A stretch of DNA of 64,000 bases from Grammothele lineata (lineage: Eukaryota; Basidiomycota; Agaricomycetes; Polyporales; Polyporaceae): NCBI GenBank assembly GCA_002150815.3, contig NDFF03000383.1, positions 521,962-585,961 on the forward strand. Direction: 5' to 3'. Of this stretch, positions 13,571 through 26,200 are shown in pieces. Under the pieces are notes generated by a model. It did no database searches. It saw only the letters and a list, made by a program, of their open reading frames with translations, and was not told where the DNA came from. The first letter of the stretch is position 1. Each line of letters starts with the position of its first letter. A program made the translations under genes and the position numbers.

Positions 13571-14875
13571 GGCCTCTGTTGCATACCAGATCAGAGCAGT
13601 TATTCGAGCCCACGATCTTCACAAATGCAATGTAGTAGCTGTTATAGCGTGCTCCTCAACTCGCCAGGCACATCCAGGACCAAGATTGATTGGCAACACA
13701 ACAGCGATGACGGGGAGTCCCAGATCCGAAGCAGTCAATGACGCCATTATACTGATCGTATGAAGGCCCTGATACTGGCGCCGCGTCATCAATGGGTATA
13801 GCGGTGGCGAGCATCACAGTTTACTCACTAGTCTTAATGGCGCCAGTCTTATTCAAACTGCATACCACACGTTTCCTCGCAGCCGCAAGAGAATTCGAAT
13901 TCGACACGTGCGAAACACGACTTCACAAGAGGAAAGACTAAGACCATAAACGTTAGACCAACTATTAGGTCAAGAAGAGAAAGCCCAACTTACATCGGCG
14001 AACGAGGCGGGTAGGAGTGCGAAGAGGCGCATGACGCACGATGGGCTTTCCAGCTGCGATTGCGTCCCGTAGTGGAGTGAATACGCATATGTTATCCGAT
14101 ACATACTAACATACAAAGAGAACTGCATCGGACGGCCCACTGGACGGGCGAGAATACGACGGTAAGAGGGATATAGCTGAAACGGCCCGGCTACGATGAC
14201 CGGCACTCCCACTGCGAGAGCTAGGAACAATGGAGGCGGCTCGTCGTTGGGATGTGGTGGCACCGCAGAGTAAGAGACAGAGTGATCTGGCATCCCGGGT
14301 CGCGAGGCAGCATCCGAGTGACCAGGGTGTACCTTGCGGGTTCTTCAAATTTCACGTGCTGGTAGCTACGCCGAAAATCGCGCGCTGCACGTGGCGCTCT
14401 GCACGTGACGCTCTGCAGATCCGTGCGCCCGGCGCATGTCGGGGAGGGCGGGCAAGGGACGATCGTCGTCCACGCCGCCTACGTACGCCGTCAGGAGTGG
14501 CGCGCGTGGCCGACTCCGAGCGGACGGGGACGTTGCTGGCAATATCGTCCTGGTGGTGCGATGCAGTAGTTACGGTGACGGGCATGGCGAGCGTGGTCAC
14601 AGATGGCTGAGGACGGTACGGCCACCAAATACTTCCCGGGGTGGCCTGGTCGGTATCATCCGGATAGCGTCTGCACGAGCTTTTGCTGGACAAGCGGCCG
14701 ACAACCCGACCTCAGCGGATTGGGGTGGGTACTTGTCTATCGACACGAAATCGCGATCAGGCGAACCTAGACAAGACAGACACTGTCAGAATGACGTCCC
14801 TCGCGAGTCACGACTAGATGGTCATTCGACACGCCCTCGTGGACGCCTACGAAGGACGTACACCCGGACGAGACA

Positions 14876-15311
14876 AATGCCGTTCAATCAAGCTTACTCA
14901 CTCATGTCACGCGATGTCCACATCCGCTGCACCATCGCCACAGCTGTCCGCAACGGGGAGACGTTCGTGGCAGAGCTCGTCATAGTCAACGACTACCCGC
15001 TCATGGGTCGCACGGGTTACGAGGGTATCCCGCTGCACATACCAGCGCCATGGTCGTTGTTCTCGTCGGCTGTACGCGAGATCGCCCTGCGCCAGGTTGA
15101 GGTGTACGAGTCGACAAAGGGGAGATGCATGATGCTCCGGACACGTGGGATCACGCCACTGCTGGAATGGTCATCGGCAGGGGAAGACGACGTCGATAGC
15201 GTCCGGGATTGGATGCTGCGATTCTGGCTGTTCCTGTGTTCGAGCTCGAAGACCCGCCATTTGCGGTGGAGCCGTCCAAAGGCAGAACGACGAGAAGGGG
15301 CCCATGAGTAG
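14876..15311 (+). CDS. Possible hypothetical protein or fragment
   Basis: An open plus-strand frame holds a segment of ordinary amino-acid composition (VHIRCTIATAV, VAELVIVNDYPLMG, GYEGIPLHIPAPWSLF). That is more protein-like than the neighbouring Arg/Pro-rich frames. I recognise no domain. The frame extends upstream without a clear start and the minus strand is also open, so the coding strand is uncertain. It could be a relic within the decayed 11-18 kb region. Confidence 0.25.
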
Positions 15312-16123
15312 TGGCGGCCAGACATAGGCCGTGAAAACTCCTGCGCGAAGTGTCTCGAGGCGGAGGTGTCGTATAGGGCAGATTGATGGCATGTGGTAGC
15401 GGGATGTCGGTCGGCGGCCAATAGAAACGGGAACTGCACGGGTGCAGGAAGGGGCGGGAGAACCATTGCTACGGGATTTGGGATGTTCGAGAGTGAGCCG
15501 GACAAGTGTGCGGTCTAGGCACCGCGGCGGGCGTGACGGTTCAAAGTCTGCATTACTACCCGGGCTACTCGTATTGAGACGAAACGGGAGGGAAGAGAGC
15601 ACCGCAAAGTCGCAATCAGCACCGAAATAGCCGAAGGAGACGTAGGCCGAGTGATGGGTATCCTCAGACAGGACAACGGGATAGGGGTTGTGCGGGACCG
15701 GACTATGCATGTATGATGTCGCCGTAGAAGAGTGGGAGGGATGTCGGGAGGCAATGTGGAGCGGGGGGTAGCTTGCGCCCCATCCAGTAGCACAGGGCTG
15801 TCTCAAAGACGTGATTTGATGACACATCGCCGCAAGTCCCATCGGGGCACCTAGTAATCAGACATTATAAGTACGTCGTCAAGCCAAATGATACCCGGCA
15901 ACTTACTTCAGGCAGTGAGTAAGAAATTGATACACGTTGCTCCTTCAATGGAGGGAGACCCATAGCGACGGACGACCCGTAGCGATGAGAGCATGGACAA
16001 CATCATCGAGGAGACGATCGAGTGAGCGATTGCGCGCCCGTTAGCCTTCGGCGGTTCGCTCCTGTTCTGCGTGCAAGCGTTTCCCGGTAGCATAGACTGC
16101 GCATAAACCAGACTTCGTTAGTC

Positions 16124-17440
16124 TTACACGAATTTCAGTGAATACTGTCCGGGAACATCGTACCTAGACGCTCTTTGGGGGCGGCGGCTCTGCCGCGTGC
16201 GCAGGCACGAGTCATCGGTCACGGCGAGCTCCTTAATGTCGCGCAAAAAGAGAGCGGATATCCGCCCAATGTTAAGCCCCATGAGATCGGTCTTCACGGA
16301 AGGAGCGCCGCTCAGGAAGAACTCGTTTGATCGTAGGACCGGGAAGGACACCGCGACGATGGGCGTCCGGTGGCCATACGTCTTGAGCCAGCCGATGGCG
16401 GCACAGTGCGCATCGCTTTCGCGGAGAGGTTCATCGAGGTCGACCAAATCACAATCAATGCGGGCGAACCCATGGACAGCGACTGGGGGAGACTTCGCTG
16501 GCCAACTGGCGCCGAGAACTCTCCGCTGACACGCTGGGGAGAATAGGCGACCGAGACGGGAAGGGCTGAGCCCTGGCAATGGGCAATGGGGATGGGAGAG
16601 GACGACACCGCGAATGCTTGACCGAACACTAGCATGGGTGGAGGCGAAAACAGGGCAGCGTCCGTCCTCGCCGCTATTGAAGAGTCTGGCAGGGGCATCG
16701 GGGGTACATACGACTACGTCCTCCACTGGCCTCGTATTGATTCCGTGTCGATATCCACCGCCATGTACTCTGAGGCGGTGTATGAGCTTGAGATGATCAT
16801 CGTATATACAGTGACGCTACGAACCTGGGGCTGCGCTTGCGCCTCCTCAAGCGGGATCAACTTGGGCGTGCTACCACGACCCCCACAACGGTCTCTCCCC
16901 GCATCGGCAAATCACCGATGGGCCCTCCAGAGTCGATAGACATAGGACTTGAGACACCCGTTCTTCCAACGCGACCATGGACGGAAAAGTCGTCACTAAG
17001 GTTGGAATCGACAGAAATGGCGGACGTGCTGGGGTCATGCCAAGTGTGGTGGTGGACTGATACTGGAAAATACTGTTGTTAGGAGTTGTATCCGTAAGCG
17101 TGGCGTGCGAATCGCTTCGGATTGTGTCGAAAGCTGGTCGATGAGGGGACGGTGGCGGTCAATCATCTCGGCAGCCCGCACTAGGTCCGGATTGAGGAGT
17201 GGAGGAGACTCGACGCGAGGCCCAGGAGCATGCGGCCGTCTCCACAGGTATCCCCGTGAGGCAGCGTGTCTGTGTGAGAGATGGGAAGGGCCGTAGACGT
17301 AGCCAACGCGCCAAGCCCGGCGCTGGAAGAGGGGCGAGCGCGTAAGTAGGGAAGGGGCGTTGATCCCGCGAATATGGGGTAACTGATGCACAACTAGAAC
17401 GTGGCGGACACAATATGCAGGCTTGAGCGAGCGCGCTGCC
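16124..17440 (-). pseudogene. Decayed multi-frame coding region, family unknown
   Basis: Reading the minus strand downstream, protein-like text hops between frames: LNPDLVRAAEMIDRHRPLID (about 17,200), then TTPNNSIFQYQSTTTLG, then STSAISVDSNLSDDFSVHG and MRGETVVG, then GSTPKLIPLEEAQAQPQ (about 16,830), and finally a 201-codon frame at 16,726-16,124 with ARIDCDLVDLDEPLRES and VKTDLMGLNIGRISALFL. The shift at the G-run near 16,880 would be healed by one extra G, which points to indel decay or a base-call error. No domain is recognised. The plus strand is also partly open, so confidence is low. Confidence 0.33.
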
Positions 17441-18421
17441 ACGGAGGTGTTCGTGAGCACGAGGTGCAAAGGAGAAAGGCAGGGAGAGAGAACGTACGCA
17501 GGGGCACTGGTGGCATAGCCTGCGCATCGACGGATCCCTTGCCTTTGCACGAAAGTTGCTCTGACGTGTTTCGTCGCTTGCGCACGGAACCCCTATTCCC
17601 TTTTGGCCGTATCCGATCTCTTCGAAAGCTTGAAGCGTGCCTCTGACTTTTCATCTTCTTCCCAAGGGGCAGGAGAATGGAAGCACGTTGTTGATCCATA
17701 CATGTCGATCGAAGCCTCATCCCGCTCGTTCCGAAGTCTGGGAATCCAACGTGCTTCGCTGGTATTCTGAGGAAGAACGGGGACCATCCTCGAAGTCGAG
17801 GACGTTCACGTTCGAGGTGCTGTACCGCTCCATGGAGAACGCTATCCGCGTGACAGTTGTGGGGACCAGTCGCTCGGCCTCAGACCTTGCGTTGTAATCG
17901 TACGATGAGATGAGCCGCTGACGTGGCTGTCGACAGAATGAGCGCAGATTGTAAGATACTGAATACTTGAACATACCACGTCCCCCGCACCTATGTGTCT
18001 CGCATGCCGATAGGAGGGGGGAAGAGATGAAGTGGAAGGGGAAGAAAGGAGACAGGAGGAAGAAAAAACGGAAAAGCAGAGACTGACCGCCATGACTTCC
18101 TGTGTCTAGTTGGGGGTCCCCGGATAAACCGAAGCTGGTCCCTACCACGAGTACTGTCGGAAGGCCGACACGCGTACATGGACTAGCACATCGAGAAGCC
18201 ACGACGACCAACCCCACCAGGAAGCAGGAGGAATGGACAGGACATGGACGCTAAACTCGAGGTCGTGTCGAGTGGTAACAGGAGGTAACTCATCAAGACG
18301 AACCGCAGTAACTTGTAACGGCGACTAACGCGTTGTCTCCTGTTCCGGGCGCTCCGGAACGCTGCCCGGTATTCCCCGCGTGCGGCTCCCCGGCCCGCAC
18401 TGAGCGTCCGAGTCTCTACAT

Positions 18422-19140
18422 CTCGACGTAAGTATTGACTTGGAGACCGTCGCGCGCGCACCGTAACACACACACCGCCGTTCGTCCTCCGATCCTCCAC
18501 TTGTTTTAGTACAGACAGTAGCTCAACGAGAGCATTGGACCACGATACCGGTCGATACATATCTGGTAGCGATGCACCCCGACCGAACGGACCGTTTGCC
18601 TTCTCCTAAGAATCTCCTTCAAGCTCCTCCAAGTTCAAGTTCGAAACACGCGCTGCCCGTGATCCCACCGTCGGTCTTGTGAGTACGCACTCTAGGCCCG
18701 GTCTCGGTAACGCTACGATCTATGCCTTGACTTTGGCTGTACCAGGATACCCGTCGGCCAAAATGGGCGTTGATTGCACGGCATGTGACGACTTACATCA
18801 TCGGACGCAACATCTGATTTCCTAGCATAACCACATAATGCACGTGTGTTCGCCCGTTCTTCGTAATCGGTACGCCTTCTTAACAGTCCTCGGGACTGGT
18901 CTTCAGAGATCAGACAGTACCAAGTCTGATGAACCACCAGCTACTCGTTGAGTCCCAGTTTGTCGCGAAGCTCACGGACAACTTGGGACCATCTGCAACT
19001 GTGGCCAGCCAACCAGTTGCTCGGGTACACGTACTCGTATGTTCTTCGCTCGTCTCCTCGTTTCGTGCTATGCCACTGTATGTTAATGTCGTCGATTTTT
19101 CAGCTACATGCGCATGCTCGGTCCTATACAACGTCTGCGT
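18422..19140 (+). repeat. Left arm of a 719-bp inverted duplication
   Basis: This stretch reappears as its reverse complement at 63,282-64,000. Positions 18,422 and 64,000 correspond, as do 19,140 and 63,282, so there is no net insertion or deletion over 719 bp; only a few substitutions were noticed (for example in the T-run before the acceptor at about 19,097). Homology stops sharply after 19,140. The other end lies beyond the window. The left arm overlaps the start of the helicase pseudogene. Confidence 0.9.
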
Positions 19141-19814
19141 TGACTACCTCGACGACCACCCGACGCCCGTTCAGACGCGCCTTGACATCGTTCCCGCCGC
19201 CGCCGCCATGCTCGAGAAGTGCCGCATTATCAGGTATGAACGCTCGTCCGGTCGCTTCCATACCACGAAGCTGGGCCACATCGCCTGGCACTACTAGTCT
19301 ACTACGTCACGTACAGCTCGATAGCACCCGTGTACAGCCAACACCACAGGCCTATGATGTCTCGCCTTGAGCTGTTCCGTGCGTCCGAGCTCTCCAACGA
19401 GTTTTATGTCATTTCTGCACATCAAGTAAGTGATCGCATAGTTGCCTATCCTGTGTGGTCCATGTTAACTTATCCTTCGTGTTACAGGAGAAGATTGAGC
19501 TAGGCAAGCTACTCGAGGGCGTGCCAATTGCAGCTGAGGAACCAGTCGAGAATCTCACAGCGAAGATTAACGTTCTTGTCCAGGCGTACATCCAGCAAGT
19601 CAAGCTAGAGGGATTTGCGCTCGTTGCGGACATGATGGTGTACGCCCAGCAGTCTGCCGGCCGGTAAGTCTTCGTCCAATGGGTCTACGCGCACGAAACA
19701 GCTGACAAGAAGCGTTGACTACCATGCGCACCGTCTTCGAGATGTCTCAAGCGCGGCTAGGTTGCTCCGGCTCAAGCCCTTCTCGACATGCTCAAGACGG
19801 TTGAACGTAGGATG
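18929..19814 (+). pseudogene. Degenerate fragment of a Brr2-type DExD/H RNA helicase gene
   Basis: Conserved pieces of the helicase and Sec63-type regions of Brr2/Slh1 proteins occur in order: NHQLLVESQFVAKLTDNL, LLGYTYSY, then after an intron MRML, VDYLDDHPTPVQTRLDIV, LEKCRIIRYERSSGRFH, HYYVTYSSIA, LELFRASELSNEF, then after another intron [31 protein letters not shown] and FALVADMM. Brr2 unwinds U4/U6 in the spliceosome. At least three frame changes and a frame-ending TAG in the HYY segment break the gene, and the region after about 19,700 is scrambled. Introns are still recognisable, so it arose by DNA duplication and not by reverse transcription. It covers perhaps a tenth of a full-length helicase. 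Slh1 or ASCC3-like helicases are an alternative parent; the wording is closest to Brr2. Confidence 0.8.
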
Positions 19815-20506
19815 TAAGCCGCGCTTGGGATGTGTACCTTCGTCGACGAGCTGGCTGACGCGTCGCCCATGTGAGGGTTCAATAATGTCCATGAGGCGAT
19901 GAATGGGTGCGGGTGGCGAGAACATTCGCAACAGGAAGGGAAGCAATTCACAACCCGGGATTTGCTTGCTGAGGTGCATTCATGAAGATAGTTGTGCCAT
20001 ACTTTCCTTCCAACCATGCCGGTAGTCTCAATGCTATTTATTCCTTCGGCGTTCCTCTCTCACCGACCATTGAGGCTCACAGCTCAATATGGTGTATCCC
20101 GCAACGTCGCTAATCACACCCCTGGTTTCCTTGCAATATCCCGGTAGACGTCGCAACAATGCATGCGCGGTGTTCGGCGACTGCGGTATTCCAAACCAAA
20201 AGGGGGTAATCCCGCACTCGGCGCTGCTCGAACAATAGCCGATGCGTGCGGGACTACCTTCTTTAGGATTGAGAAGATTGAGTTGGTAGACATGTGAGAA
20301 AGTTCAGCCGCAGGAAGCCCGTATCATCAGCTTCTGAAGCTCCCGCTGACGCTGCTCAGCGACGCTCCGTGCGCACGTTATTGACTTCTGCTGGCCGTCA
20401 TATTACGTCCGGATCGCATGGTCATCCTTCGTCGTTAATATAACAAGCTCAAGCTATGATCACTCTTCCACCCTACTCTCTTTCTCTACCCACCACTATT
20501 CTCATC
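19815..20506. other. Gap between the helicase relic and the zinc-cluster gene
   Basis: The first 200 bp may be further scrambled helicase-derived sequence. The remainder is expected to include the promoter of the Zn2Cys6 gene; no feature stands out. Confidence 0.4.
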
Positions 20507-21834
20507 ATGTCGGACTGTGTTGGGCAACATTCCTCGCGCGCGCGGGAGCGTGCACTCATCTATGTTCAGCATTCTGGTTTCATGCCGAACGGATGCGCCA
20601 GCCCGTACCCGGTGAAGGTAGGGGATGACGACAATCGTCACGCAGACCCTCTTGGTGAGAAGAAGTTATTGGATTGTGCGTTACCGCCGCATGAATGTTA
20701 CGGCCACCAGCCAGGTGAATACTTTTCGCCTCATGTTTTCACTCACGCTCTCGTCCAAAACTCTTTGATTTTATTTCAGAGTTACGATTCCCGCCGTCGG
20801 CCCCACCGGTCCTCCACGACTTGCGCTTGGGTCCAAATCCTTCAGATAATATGCTCAAGCTGAAGGCTGTTGCTATCGATGTGGAACCTCCAAAAGATCT
20901 ACCCGATCCGCTCCCTGCAGACAGCGGTAGCGTTTGGGATGTGAGTCATTGACCCCTTCGGATCCTACGTGCCCGGATAGCCATCTGATTCAAGCTGGCT
21001 CGGAATGTCTCATAGCTATTCCCTCCGCAGCCTTCGGAAGGACACTTTCACACCGATCCGACATTGGTGACTGCGGCGCTCGTATACGACTCAGAAAGCC
21101 CCGAACAATTCCGTCTCGTCCATCCCTCTCCTGTAGTTCTCCCTTGCCACCATATCCCAACACTGTCGACACGTAGCTATACCCTTGAGGGGGCACTGAC
21201 CCCGATAGAGCCACTCAGCGCTGCGTCACCGTCAACGCTCCCAACATGTGCGTCGTATGCATCGACATCAACACCGTCGAAAAGCGCATGCGAACCTCTG
21301 AAGGGCATAGTGCGCCAGACCTGGCCTGTCCAGTTCTCTTCCACTACTCAGCATACTATGGCGCTTCGATCTGCCAGCAAATCTGGACAGGTTCATGAGG
21401 ACCGCCCGCACGACCCGCGACCATCGGCCACGCCTCGTCGGCCCTCCCCGCCGCCTCGTTCGCCTTCCCCGGCGATTCCGGGTTCAGACGGCATCCGCCT
21501 TCCGCAGTTGAGGTGGAAGGTTCCCCAATCCGGCTACATGTGCTGGCGGCGAGATATCAATCCCGTCGCGCTAAACGCTGGGCGCACGCATAAAACGGTG
21601 CGCACAGCCTGCAACTACTGCCGCGATCGAAAAATTCGGTGTAAAAGACCGGGGCCGTCGAGCGCCTTCCAGCATTGCGAGTCGTGCAACCTCCGCGGGA
21701 TCAAATGCGTCACGACGGTCGAAGGCCGACAGTGGGACCATTGGAAGCGCCCCGGTGGTGACGTCGCTACGGTCGAGGCGCTCATCGAGAAGGCAGAAAT
21801 CGCTGGTTATCCGACTGGCTCTGAGGCGGCGTAG
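20507..21834 (+). CDS. Zn2Cys6 zinc-cluster protein with the finger near the C-terminus
   Basis: Three exons (20507-20714, 20780-20940, 21016-21834) give 395 residues in one frame. Donors are GTGAAT and GTGAGT, acceptors CAG and TAG. The zinc cluster lies at about residues 322-354 with spacing C-x2-C-x6-C-x11-C-x2-C-x6-C (ACNYCRDRKIRC, then HCESCNLRGIKC). Basic residues between the second and third cysteines suit DNA binding. The N-terminal 300 residues are Ser/Pro-rich and presumably disordered. Classic Gal4-type factors carry the finger at the N-terminus; the C-terminal position is seen in many small basidiomycete proteins. No fungal-specific transcription-factor middle domain is visible. 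The ATG at 20507 was preferred over one at 20456, which would only add 17 hydrophobic residues. It probably acts in the nucleus as a DNA-binding regulator; the targets are unknown. Confidence 0.82.
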
Positions 21835-23256
21835 CTTTGTGTTACTTTGAGAGGCTGCGACCAGCCTATCTGTGGATTTCTGTGTTTCCTATTATCCTGT
21901 ATCGAGTTCACGCACGTCCCCCGTCTCCACGCCCACCCGATCCACCCCACCTTCAAGTTGAACCATCTCTATAGTGTCTATAGTTTCCCGTTCATCTTAT
22001 ATTTCGAGCATACTGGCCTCCCGTGTACGTAGTCGTTCGGTATGCGTTTGCGCGGTCCAAACGCGAATCTCATCGCCTCCGTACAACTTCCGTGCGAAGC
22101 AATCATGAAGCGCCAAAATTGGTCCAGCCAGACGACCGAGTTTGGGCGCTTCGGACTTGAGGAGGAGCGACTCTAGATCTTCCCCTGCCGAGCTACGTCT
22201 TTTCCACCACCCTCATCCCCATCCCTTGCTCGCGCCTTCGGACGCTGTAGGCTCCTTCCTCTCTTATTCCACTATTGCATACCAAGATGTCTTGGCAACG
22301 TTTTCTGTGGAGTTATATGAAGTACTAGCACCTCACACGGCGGTATGATAGACCTCACACCTCTATTGCCAAGCACGTGGGCTCTGATCTCGTACTCGTC
22401 TTCTGCTTTAGATACCCTAATGTTCCGTGTCCGCGACCAAAACCCCTACAGGACGCTGCGTGAAGCGTGCGTCGAAGTGTAAGGAGTGGCCTTCTATAGA
22501 GATGCGAAGCCGTTCACCTCCGAAAGACACTACAACAGGTGAGTACTTGCTTTCTTTCACATTCCCTAGATCATAATGCTCCCTCCAGCTAGGCGCACAA
22601 ATCAACTTGCTGCCCTACAAAGAGCGCAAAAACTGCAAGCACACCCAGTGCGCGCACATCCACCGGTATCGACCTCAACAGCGGTGAGCACGATGAAGCC
22701 GCGCCCTTTACTCCATCCTTAGTGACTGCCGCGGCCCTGTCATAAGCGAGACCTCGTTTCTCCCCTCTTGATGCCATGCGTACCCGCATCCACGGCTAGT
22801 ATCACCACCACCAGGCAAGCGGTGGTGCACCCAGGCTGCACCTCCACCTTTGCGATCGTTTCGGGCTGCCTAATACACCATGCCTGCCGCCCGCAGTCGC
22901 CGCAGCCGGGGCCATCACGTCTTAATGAGCTCGAGATATCGGACTCGGAGTCGCTAGGGCGCGGCATGAGCCCAATGAGACTTGCTTCCAGTAGTATTAC
23001 GGGTAGCATGGGACGCTATGAATCAACGATTATTGCCCTAATTCATGTTAATTCGGCTCATCTTGAGTACCTCCGTCACGGTATACCCTCGTGTACTGTA
23101 CACGTTCATCGAGCTTGAGTTAGATGTAGATGTAAGTTAGGCGTTGCGAATGACAATATTGGGGCGCAGACCCGTACTTAACGTACTTCCTTCGGTCACT
23201 TCAAGCGCCTCTGCTAAGCACAGTAAACACATTAAGCGATTTCACGAACTTCTGAT
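21835..23256. other. Gap with a possible gene fragment
   Basis: At about 22,438-22,725 on the plus strand two pieces splice plausibly (CVKRASKCKEWPSIEMRSRS, then after a GTGAGT intron RRTNQLAALQRAQKLQAH). Around 22,890-23,000 another Ser-rich piece reads LNELEISDSESLG. They may be remnants of an intrinsically disordered protein, but I cannot join them. The right part should contain the 3' end of the Mutator-like element; no terminal repeat was found by eye. Confidence 0.3.
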
Positions 23257-26200
23257 CTAGTTTGATCGACTGAGCATATCGCGTCCGATTTCCTGATAGT
23301 GTTCGCATTTATACTGTCTACGTCATACAATCTGTACCTTCTCGATATCAACACCAACTCCCGGAACAAGAACCCGCAACGTATCCCTAGCGTCACCGAA
23401 CGCATCCCGGCAATAGCGCCTCCATGCATCCTCCCATGGAGACAACGGCCTTCTGAGACGCCCCTCCTTCCCTGCTACGACTGCCGTCTCTACGATGACG
23501 TCTGTGTAGAACGCTATGGCCGCATACGTCAAGAAGACCTCGCAAAACGGTCTGTAGTCCCAAATCATGGAGCGAGGAAACTCCAGGTGCTCGGAGACTT
23601 CACTTGCCAGAACTGCGACCATAGCTTGGTCGACCCCAATGAGGAATGTCACCTGGTGGTTCCACTCATCGATGTACGTTGTATGCTGCACCCGCCACTT
23701 ATGCCTGAGGTCGTGGAAATCCTGCTTCTTCCCCGCTTTGGTCTGGGCGTTGCCGTCAGGGTGAGGGTATGACTCCCAGAGCTCTCCCAAGCAGCCAGTA
23801 CTTCCGCCGGCCTGCGCTAAGACTAAGCATTCGCGCTGTGCGACCCGTAAAGAAGCTAGGAGATCGCTCTGGGCTTGAGACCGCGGCGGTTTCATGAGCT
23901 GTCCTTGATAATCCAAGTCCACTGGCCAGCGTAACGGAACACCCTATATGTAACGCGCCCGTAACGCCGTAAGCAAACCCGCGTGCACCAAAGGAGTCGC
24001 AAAACTTACCTGAAAGGGTCCCACCATCGTTGCGTACCGAGCCATCGTTGACCGATCGAACGCTGGAGGCGTGTTCGTCCCTATGTCGCAGAGAGGAAAC
24101 GGTAGCGATGTGGACACGTCCCGTTCTTGAGCGAGCACCTGATGGAGTAGGTGCGTTTGCTCCGGGTCAACTGTTACACATCCATGGGTTTCGAGCCACA
24201 TCATATCGGGCTGACCGCGAACCCTGACGACGGAGATGTCCGGAGATACGGAGACAACAATGGCGGGGTAGACTTGATACGGCAAGCCGGGTACCAGAGG
24301 ACTATCTAGCGAAACAGAGACCCAGCAACCCACACACGTTCGCACGCTGGCGTAACGGTGCCAGTCAGCAATATGCAAACATGACGGGCTCGATGGCATT
24401 ACTCACCGTGAGTTCCTTGTTGACAATGCGTCTCCAATCGCAGGCGCAGATGGTGGAGCACGGTTGATGTTAGACAAGGCTGTCGGGCAACTTTCTGGAC
24501 GGATGGGAATGACTTCCGATACTCTGACAGGCGTTGACGATGGGGGATCGACTTCCATGAGCTCCAGGCCTCCGTCCGAAAGCTGAGGATTTAGCGGCTC
24601 GACTTCTGCGGACACGGAGCGGCTCAGATTGTCGGGGGAAGAGCACGTTGCACGATCTGCTAGCGCAAGAGACATAGAGCGTCGGAGAACTCTGGCTTCT
24701 TCGACCCCGAATTTGAGCGGATGCTCGTGCGCAGGGCGGCCGCACAAGTATTCCATGATGAACTTGACCATATAGATTGCACAGTCTGTCTTCGGCTCCT
24801 CTTCCTGCTGAGGGATTTTGAACGCTTGCTGATAGGGCGTACGTCAGTCTCACCCGTGATCCCAGAGCCTGTTCATAGGCATTGGAGACACGCACCCAGT
24901 TTAAGATTTCTGACGGAATCTCCGGATCCCATCCCTCGTCATGAAAGGAGCCATGCTCGGTAGCAGCGAACTCCCAGACAAGGAGCTGGTAGATGCGCTA
25001 TATCCCTTAGTCGTCAGAGTAGTTCGCTCAGATGTTTGAGATTGGCTCACCTCGAAGAAGGCTTTCGCTCGACCTTTACCTGATCCGCTCATCATACTAT
25101 CGTATACATGAATCGCCTTGTGGCGGAAGTCAACGATCCCGGCGAACCAATGATTGTGATGGAATTGCGGAAAGACCACAACGTCGAAGCCTGAGAATAT
25201 ATCCACCTATCCCATGCGGGGTAAACGAGTCAATGGGGGGTGGACTCTAGCGTACATACGTCGCACGTACCTTAGCTACCCATCGCGAGGACTTTCCATT
25301 GGAACGTTTGGGCTTTAAGCCGTTCACTGAGTCCTTTGCTGCTTGAAAGAGATAAGTGTAAGTATCGTAATCTAGTATGTGTATCCCTTCCGGCCTCGGC
25401 GCGGCCGACGAAGGTGGGGCAACAGGAAGTGAGTCGTAGCGGTTCTGAAGCAAACTCAAGCGGAAAATGTCGAGAAATGGAAGAATCACGTCCCGCGAAA
25501 CCCATTGTGATTCGACGAGGTTCTTGAGTTCCGACACCGTGAACGCGTAGTTTCCTGGTTGGATCTGCCAGCGTTCTTGTGCAGCGCGTCCTACAATGTG
25601 GCGCAACTTCTCTGCAGAAGGCTGCAAAGAACTAGCAGGTTGAATAGTGGAGATGTGTGGCACTGTTGGGCTCGCATCGTCGGTCGGCTCCGAGTCATTC
25701 TGCTCATATGTACTCAGCCGGTGACATATCTACGAAGACACTAATCAGTGACTTGAACATATGTAATAGACACTACGCCGAATACTCACGATTTCCGGCA
25801 AGTCGTGCCAAACAAAGTCAGGGAAAATCGGCGCAAGGCTGCGCTGAAGGTCTGAACGGGTAAAACCCGCCGCGTTTGTGTAACAGCTGGTCCATATTAT
25901 GGTGAGGGAGTCCTTCAATTGGCGAGCAGGAAGATTGCGCAGTTGTTCTGCATGCGCTGCAACGTCTATGCCCAGAAGAAGACACCAACCAAACAGAACA
26001 GACCAAAAGCCACACGTGACGAAGTCAGACTGAACTGCCGAAGTAAACGCCGTTCGGCGGACTAGTTCGCTGAGGCTCGGGTCCAATGGCTACATACGAG
26101 CTGAGTGTGAGATCATCGCACGACAAGCAGCTATATAAACGCACCTCGCTGCTCGGCGGACGAGTCGCTTTCACCGTTGCGACTACTGGCTTCTGAGAGA

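Noticed and set aside
15171..15842. 223-codon minus-strand frame
   Set aside because: Ser/Pro/His-rich with no family resemblance and antisense to a more protein-like frame. Insufficient support as a gene.
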